DNA from: Bacteroidetes bacterium UBA1860
GTDB lineage: Bacteria > Bacteroidota > Rhodothermia > Balneolales > Balneolaceae
Length of the DNA stretch: 9,795 nucleotides
Reading direction: 5' to 3'
NCBI GenBank assembly: GCA_002338335.1
Contig: DDIC01000030.1
Span: forward strand, 548 to 10,342
The notes below the pieces were generated by a model. That model did not search any database, was not told the origin of the DNA, and saw only the letters and a program-made list of their open reading frames with translations. How positions within the stretch are numbered: position 1 is the stretch's first letter; every line of letters starts with the position of its first letter. Made by a program: the position numbers and the translations under genes. Below, piece after piece: positions 6,701 through 9,795 of the stretch.

Positions 6701-9115
6701 ATGACATCATCTGAGAAGGACGTAACCGCGTCCAACGAAACAGAAGCTCCAAAAGACAGTGCAACGGTAAGTAAGGACACAGAAAACAAAGAAACGAGCA
6801 CTGAATCTGTAGACGCAACGAAAGCCGAAGAAGCAAAACCGGCCACCAAAAAAGCGTCAACTGCTAAAAAGGCAACAAAAGAAGCCACGGAAGAAGTAAA
6901 AACCGACTCCAAAGAGGAAGCTCCTAAGGCCGAGGCTACAGCCGAGCGAGCAACGGATTCCAAAGCTGAGGCGGACAAAAAGCCTGCGGACGAAAAGCCT
7001 GCAGCGGAAAAAGCAAAAACCGACTCCAAAGAGGAAGTTAAAGCTGAATCTGAAATAGAGGAAGCGCCAAAGGCCGTGACAGAGCCTACAGACGCTCAAC
7101 CAGAATTTAAATTACCAGACTTCTCAGGAACGAGAAGTGATGTTGTCTACACATTTGAGCAGCTCCAGGCGAGCTCTGATGATTACACCGAGGAGGAATT
7201 TGGTGAGCTCGTAACGATGTATGAAAATACGCTCAGCCGAATTGAGGAGAAGGAGATTGTAAAAGGTGTGGTTCTTGCTGTGGATCCGAAGTATGTCATA
7301 GTTGATATCGGATTCAAATCTGAGGGTATCGTCCCTATCAATGAATTCTCTGCAAGTCTCCTTGAGACCCTTGCCCCGGGCGATGAAGTTGAAGTCTTCC
7401 TGGACAAAGTTGAGGATCGTGAAGGTCAGCTCATCTTGTCACGTAAGAAAGCGGATATCCTTCTTGCATGGGAGAAAATCGAATCAGCTCACGAGACGGG
7501 TGAGATTGTTGAAGGATTTATCAAGCGTCGTATTAAAGGTGGAATGGTTGTGGATCTTTATGGTATCGACGCTTTCTTGCCTGGATCTCAAATTGACGTA
7601 AGACCTGTTCGCGATTTTGATGCGTATGTTGAGAAAACCATGGAGCTTCAGGTTGTGAAACTCAACATGCAAGCAGAGAACGTAGTCGTATCTCACCGCT
7701 CGCTAATCGAATCTGATCTTGAGGACAAACGTCAAGAAATTCTCGAAACTATTGAGAAAGGTCAGGTGCTAGAAGGTGCCGTTAAGAACATCACCGACTT
7801 TGGAGTCTTCATCGATCTAGGTGGTGTGGATGGTCTTCTACACATCACGGATCTCTCTCATGGGCGTGTAGATCACCCAAGTGAGATTCTTTCGCTCGAT
7901 CAAAAGCTTAATGTGGTTGTCATCGATTTCGATTCTAAGTCCAAGCGAGTTTCTCTTGGCTTGAAGCAACTTCAACCACATCCATGGGATGAGATTCATT
8001 CGAAATATCCTGAGGAGTCCAAGGTACAAGGGCGCGTGGTCTCAATCGCTGACTATGGAGCCTTCGTAGAGCTTGAAAAAGGGGTTGAGGGACTGATTCA
8101 CATCTCTGAAATGTCATGGACTCAGCATATTAAGCATCCATCACAGTTGGTAGAGAAGGGGCAGATTGTCGAGTGTATTGTCTTGAATGTGGATGATGAT
8201 GGTCGCAAGATCTCTCTTGGTATCAAGCAGCTGGTCTCTGATCCTTGGGAAGATCTACATCATCGGTTCCCGATTGGATCCAAGCACAATGGAGTGGTTC
8301 GCAATCTCACCAACTTTGGTGCCTTTGTGGAGCTTGAGTCAGGGATTGATGGACTTGTCCACGTCACAGATTTAAGCTGGACCAAGAAGATCGATCACCC
8401 GAGTGAAGTTGTATCCAAAGGGCAGGAGTTAGAAGTGGTCGTCTCTCGAATTGATGTCGAGAAACGTCAAATCTCACTCTCGCACAAGGAGACACTCGAG
8501 AATCCATGGGATAAAGCCTTAGAGGAGCTCAATGTAGGTGCTGAGATTACTGGAACCATCTACAAAGTCACCGATAATGGCCTGTTTTTGAATCTTCCTA
8601 TCGGTATCGAAGCCTTTATTGGAAAGAATCGATTGGCGGAACAGTTTGAGAACCTTCCAAATGCATTTAAAGAAGGCTCAGAATTGACAGCCAAGATTTT
8701 CGAATTTGATGGAAGCTCTAAAACACTCGAGTTATCGCAATTGGACAAAGACTTTGATAAGTCTAAGCCCAAGCCTAAGCCGAAAAAAGAGAAATCACCT
8801 TCTACCCGTGCAGTCAATAATCAGGTTGAAGCAGCCACGTTAGGTGAAATGTCTGGTTTAGCGGATAAACTTGCAGAGCTTCAAGAGGCTGAAAAAGAAG
8901 ACGCTAAGGCAAAAAAGGTTGAAGAGGACAAGGAAGAGAAAGAATCCAAGCCTGCTTCAAAAGTGAAAAAAGCCCCCGCTAAGAAAACTGCTGCCAAGAA
9001 GACAGAAACGAAAGAGGAGGATACCAAAGCAGAAGAGGCACCTGAGGCAGAGGCTTCAGAAAGCACGGCTGAGGCGGATAGTTCAACGGCGTCAGAAGAA
9101 GAAAAAGACGCATAG
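6701..9115 (+). CDS. rpsA: 30S ribosomal protein S1 with long charged N- and C-terminal tails
   Basis: S1 binds mRNA and brings it to the small ribosomal subunit. Six S1 (OB-fold RNA-binding) domains can be followed at about residues 186-252, 270-335, 359-425, 446-512, 533-600 and 619-683. Domains 3-5 have the classic pattern, such as ITDFGVFIDLGGVDGLLHIT and NFGAFVELESGIDGLVHVT, closing with SLGLKQL and SLGIKQL. Domain 2 has the usual GGMVVDLYGIDAFLPGSQ. The protein is 804 residues from the ATG at 6701, against about 557 in E. coli. The difference is a Lys/Glu/Ala/Thr-rich head (about 1-135) and a tail (about 690-804) with AKKT/PAKK motifs, both probably disordered. A GTG seven codons upstream is open but less likely; neither start has a Shine-Dalgarno motif. 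It lies downstream of cmk and ends at a strong terminator. Confidence 0.95.
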   Translation: MTSSEKDVTASNETEAPKDSATVSKDTENKETSTESVDATKAEEAKPATKKASTAKKATKEATEEVKTDSKEEAPKAEATAERATDSKAEADKKPADEKPAAEKAKTDSKEEVKAESEIEEAPKAVTEPTDAQPEFKLPDFSGTRSDVVYTFEQLQASSDDYTEEEFGELVTMYENTLSRIEEKEIVKGVVLAVDPKYVIVDIGFKSEGIVPINEFSASLLETLAPGDEVEVFLDKVEDREGQLILSRKKADILLAWEKIESAHETGEIVEGFIKRRIKGGMVVDLYGIDAFLPGSQIDVRPVRDFDAYVEKTMELQVVKLNMQAENVVVSHRSLIESDLEDKRQEILETIEKGQVLEGAVKNITDFGVFIDLGGVDGLLHITDLSHGRVDHPSEILSLDQKLNVVVIDFDSKSKRVSLGLKQLQPHPWDEIHSKYPEESKVQGRVVSIADYGAFVELEKGVEGLIHISEMSWTQHIKHPSQLVEKGQIVECIVLNVDDDGRKISLGIKQLVSDPWEDLHHRFPIGSKHNGVVRNLTNFGAFVELESGIDGLVHVTDLSWTKKIDHPSEVVSKGQELEVVVSRIDVEKRQISLSHKETLENPWDKALEELNVGAEITGTIYKVTDNGLFLNLPIGIEAFIGKNRLAEQFENLPNAFKEGSELTAKIFEFDGSSKTLELSQLDKDFDKSKPKPKPKKEKSPSTRAVNNQVEAATLGEMSGLADKLAELQEAEKEDAKAKKVEEDKEEKESKPASKVKKAPAKKTAAKKTETKEEDTKAEEAPEAEASESTAEADSSTASEEEKDA
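6898..7037 (+). repeat. Exact 23-bp in-frame direct repeat in the rpsA head
   Basis: Identical 23-base copies at 6898-6920 and 7015-7037 encode KTDSKEE twice. Their offset of 117 bp keeps the frame. Between them a near-tandem 15-base pair (about 6977-7006) encodes KKPADEKPAAEK. The pattern suggests growth of the disordered head by slippage or recombination. Confidence 0.75.
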
Positions 9116-9136
9116 ATCGACTCCATCTCCGAGTTT

Positions 9137-9173
9137 AAAAAGGCGTCTCACATATAGTGGGATGCCTTTTTTT
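9137..9173. terminator. Bidirectional intrinsic terminator between rpsA and the convergent small gene
   Basis: The left arm at 9137-9151 and right arm at 9157-9171 form a 15-bp stem (13 Watson-Crick and two G-T pairs) around loop ATATA. The arms begin with AAAAAGGC and end with GCCTTTTT. A run of seven T (9167-9173) serves rpsA, and the five A at 9137-9141 give T5 for transcripts on the other strand. The stop codon of the convergent gene (9174-9172) overlaps the T run. Confidence 0.9.
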
Positions 9174-9429
9174 ATTGCATCGATCCTTTATAGAAGTAAA
9201 TCGTTTTTTCATCAGGATTACTGAAGCTTTTCACCTTGGTTCCATACTTAGCATTGTACTTGTACACAAGGTTACGTATAGAATTCAGCTCTTTCTTAGC
9301 ATCATAGATCACCTGAACCGCTTCTCCATCTTCCACAAGTTTATCTAGATACTCATAAACTTTGCTGTATTTCGATCTGGAGGAACGTTTGGCAAGGATA
9401 TCTTTCCTTTTTACAGTTCTAACCTGCAT
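9172..9429 (-). CDS. Small basic protein of unknown function, 85 residues
   Basis: I do not recognise this family. The 85-residue protein begins MQVRTVKRKDILAKRSSRSK, a strongly basic head, followed by a likely helix (YSKVYEYLDKLVEDGEAV, about 21-38), a strand (VQVIYD), a second helix (KELNSIRNLVYKYNAKYG, about 46-63), and a closing strand pair (KVKSF and TIYFYKG). This helix-strand-helix-strand order, with a basic head, is compatible with a small nucleic-acid-binding or winged-helix-like fold, but that is inference from shape alone. There is no signal peptide, membrane segment or cysteine. The coding frame is supported by a good promoter upstream and by a stop codon set in the shared terminator. 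It is transcribed in the same direction as the MoxR gene, 69 bp upstream. No Shine-Dalgarno motif is present. Confidence 0.72.
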   Translation of the reverse strand: MQVRTVKRKDILAKRSSRSKYSKVYEYLDKLVEDGEAVQVIYDAKKELNSIRNLVYKYNAKYGTKVKSFSNPDEKTIYFYKGSMQ

Positions 9430-9436
9430 ATGGATA

Positions 9437-9488
9437 TAGATTAAATGACATGAGTTATTGTAAAGTCAAATATACTACATTTAATCTA
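9437..9488. repeat. Perfect 11-bp inverted repeat framing the promoter
   Basis: TAGATTAAATG at 9437-9447 and its exact reverse complement CATTTAATCTA at 9478-9488 are separated by 30 bases. The arms lie over the -10 box and just upstream of the -35 box. Arm centres are 41 bp apart, close to four helical turns, an operator-like arrangement. Confidence 0.6.
9440..9469 (-). promoter_or_regulatory. Promoter candidate of the 85-residue gene
   Basis: On the minus strand TTGACT (9469-9464), 18 bases, then TTTAAT (9445-9440); each box matches the sigma-70 consensus at 5 of 6 positions. Predicted start of transcription is near 9433, about 4 bases before the ATG at 9429, so the message would be almost leaderless. 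The -10 box lies inside one arm of a perfect inverted repeat. Confidence 0.5.
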
Positions 9489-9498
9489 AAAGTAAAGA

Positions 9499-9795
9499 TT
9501 AGGGTACAGGAACAGCGTGAAGGATTTTATCAACGATTATTTCTGATGTAATCTCTTCAGCTTCTGCTTCAAAAGAAGGGATGATTCTGTGTCGAAGAAC
9601 ATCCATGGCAATTTCTCGAACATCCGATGGGTCAGCAAACGGTTTATGATTCATGAAAGCGTGTGCTTTAGCTGCAAGATTCAGATTGATACTTGCTCTT
9701 GGAGAGGCTCCAAATTGAATCCATGGTTTGAGTTCTGCTAAATCAGGGTAAGTTTCGGGCTCCCTTGTAGCAAAAATGAGATCGATGATGTATTT
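9499..9795 (-). CDS. MoxR-type AAA+ ATPase, C-terminal 98 residues (5' end cut by window edge)
   Basis: The frame is open from the window edge to a TAA at 9501-9499. The visible part is the C-terminal lid domain of a MoxR ATPase: IDLIFATREPETYPDL, the sensor-2 region WIQFGASPRASINLNLAAKA, then DPSDVREIAMDVLRHRI, and the common ending DKILHAVPVP. The GASPRA motif holds the sensor-2 arginine. MoxR proteins are cytoplasmic chaperone-like ATPases that usually act with von Willebrand factor A-domain proteins (DUF58, BatA/BatB) to mature metalloenzymes or envelope complexes. Those partners would be expected downstream, but here an unrelated 85-residue gene follows, so they may lie elsewhere. Walker motifs are outside the window. 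Confidence 0.93.
   Translation of the reverse strand, partial: KYIIDLIFATREPETYPDLAELKPWIQFGASPRASINLNLAAKAHAFMNHKPFADPSDVREIAMDVLRHRIIPSFEAEAEEITSEIIVDKILHAVPVP

Noticed and set aside
6694..7029. Minus-strand open frame opposite the rpsA head (and similar ones at 6857-7099 and 8881-9126)
   Set aside because: These are antisense images of Lys/Glu/Ala-rich low-complexity coding sequence, giving Ser/Ala/Phe-rich products with no family resemblance.
1..9795. Mobile elements, CRISPR arrays, tRNA or rRNA genes, phage or defence genes
   Set aside because: No transposase or integrase motif, spaced repeat array, cloverleaf or rRNA segment was seen; gene content is core and packing is tight.

Overview
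The window is a gene-dense chromosomal stretch made mostly of housekeeping genes. It suggests a member of the Bacteroidota/FCB group, possibly a Balneolota- or Rhodothermota-type lineage. The reasons are a ClpC-type unfoldase with a UVR insert, a ribosomal protein S1 with very long charged tails, MoxR- and PepSY-type genes, moderate GC, and almost no Shine-Dalgarno motif before any gene. The lineage is an inference from overall protein character, not from a database match.

Left part (1-5813, minus strand), in transcription order from right to left: rpsT (ribosomal protein S20), gpmI (cofactor-independent phosphoglycerate mutase), clpC (AAA+ unfoldase), a small two-helix PepSY membrane protein, and a partial lipoprotein with a possible NTF2-like fold. 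rpsT and gpmI are 3 bp apart. clpC starts 114 bp after gpmI and has its own promoter candidate. The PepSY gene begins 20 bp after clpC. The lipoprotein lies 162 bp further on and runs off the left edge.

Right part (5814-9795): a 113-bp divergent intergenic region carries promoter candidates for rpsT (minus) and cmk (plus). cmk (cytidylate kinase) and rpsA (ribosomal protein S1) follow on the plus strand, a pairing also found in many other bacteria. rpsA ends at a strong hairpin terminator that works in both orientations. Converging on it from the right is an unrecognised 85-residue protein, and behind that gene is the 3' end of a MoxR-type AAA+ ATPase that runs off the right edge.

Functionally the window combines translation (S20, S1), central metabolism (GpmI), nucleotide supply (Cmk) and protein quality control (ClpC, MoxR). 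No tRNA, rRNA, CRISPR array, insertion sequence, prophage gene or attachment site was seen, and no stretch over 300 bases lacks a gene. I did not find a clear undescribed system. The best leads are small: a perfect inverted repeat framing the promoter of the 85-residue gene, an 11-base repeat placed around the rpsT promoter and start codon, a repeat-built insertion in GpmI, and a membrane-helix-like reading frame just behind the PepSY stop codon.
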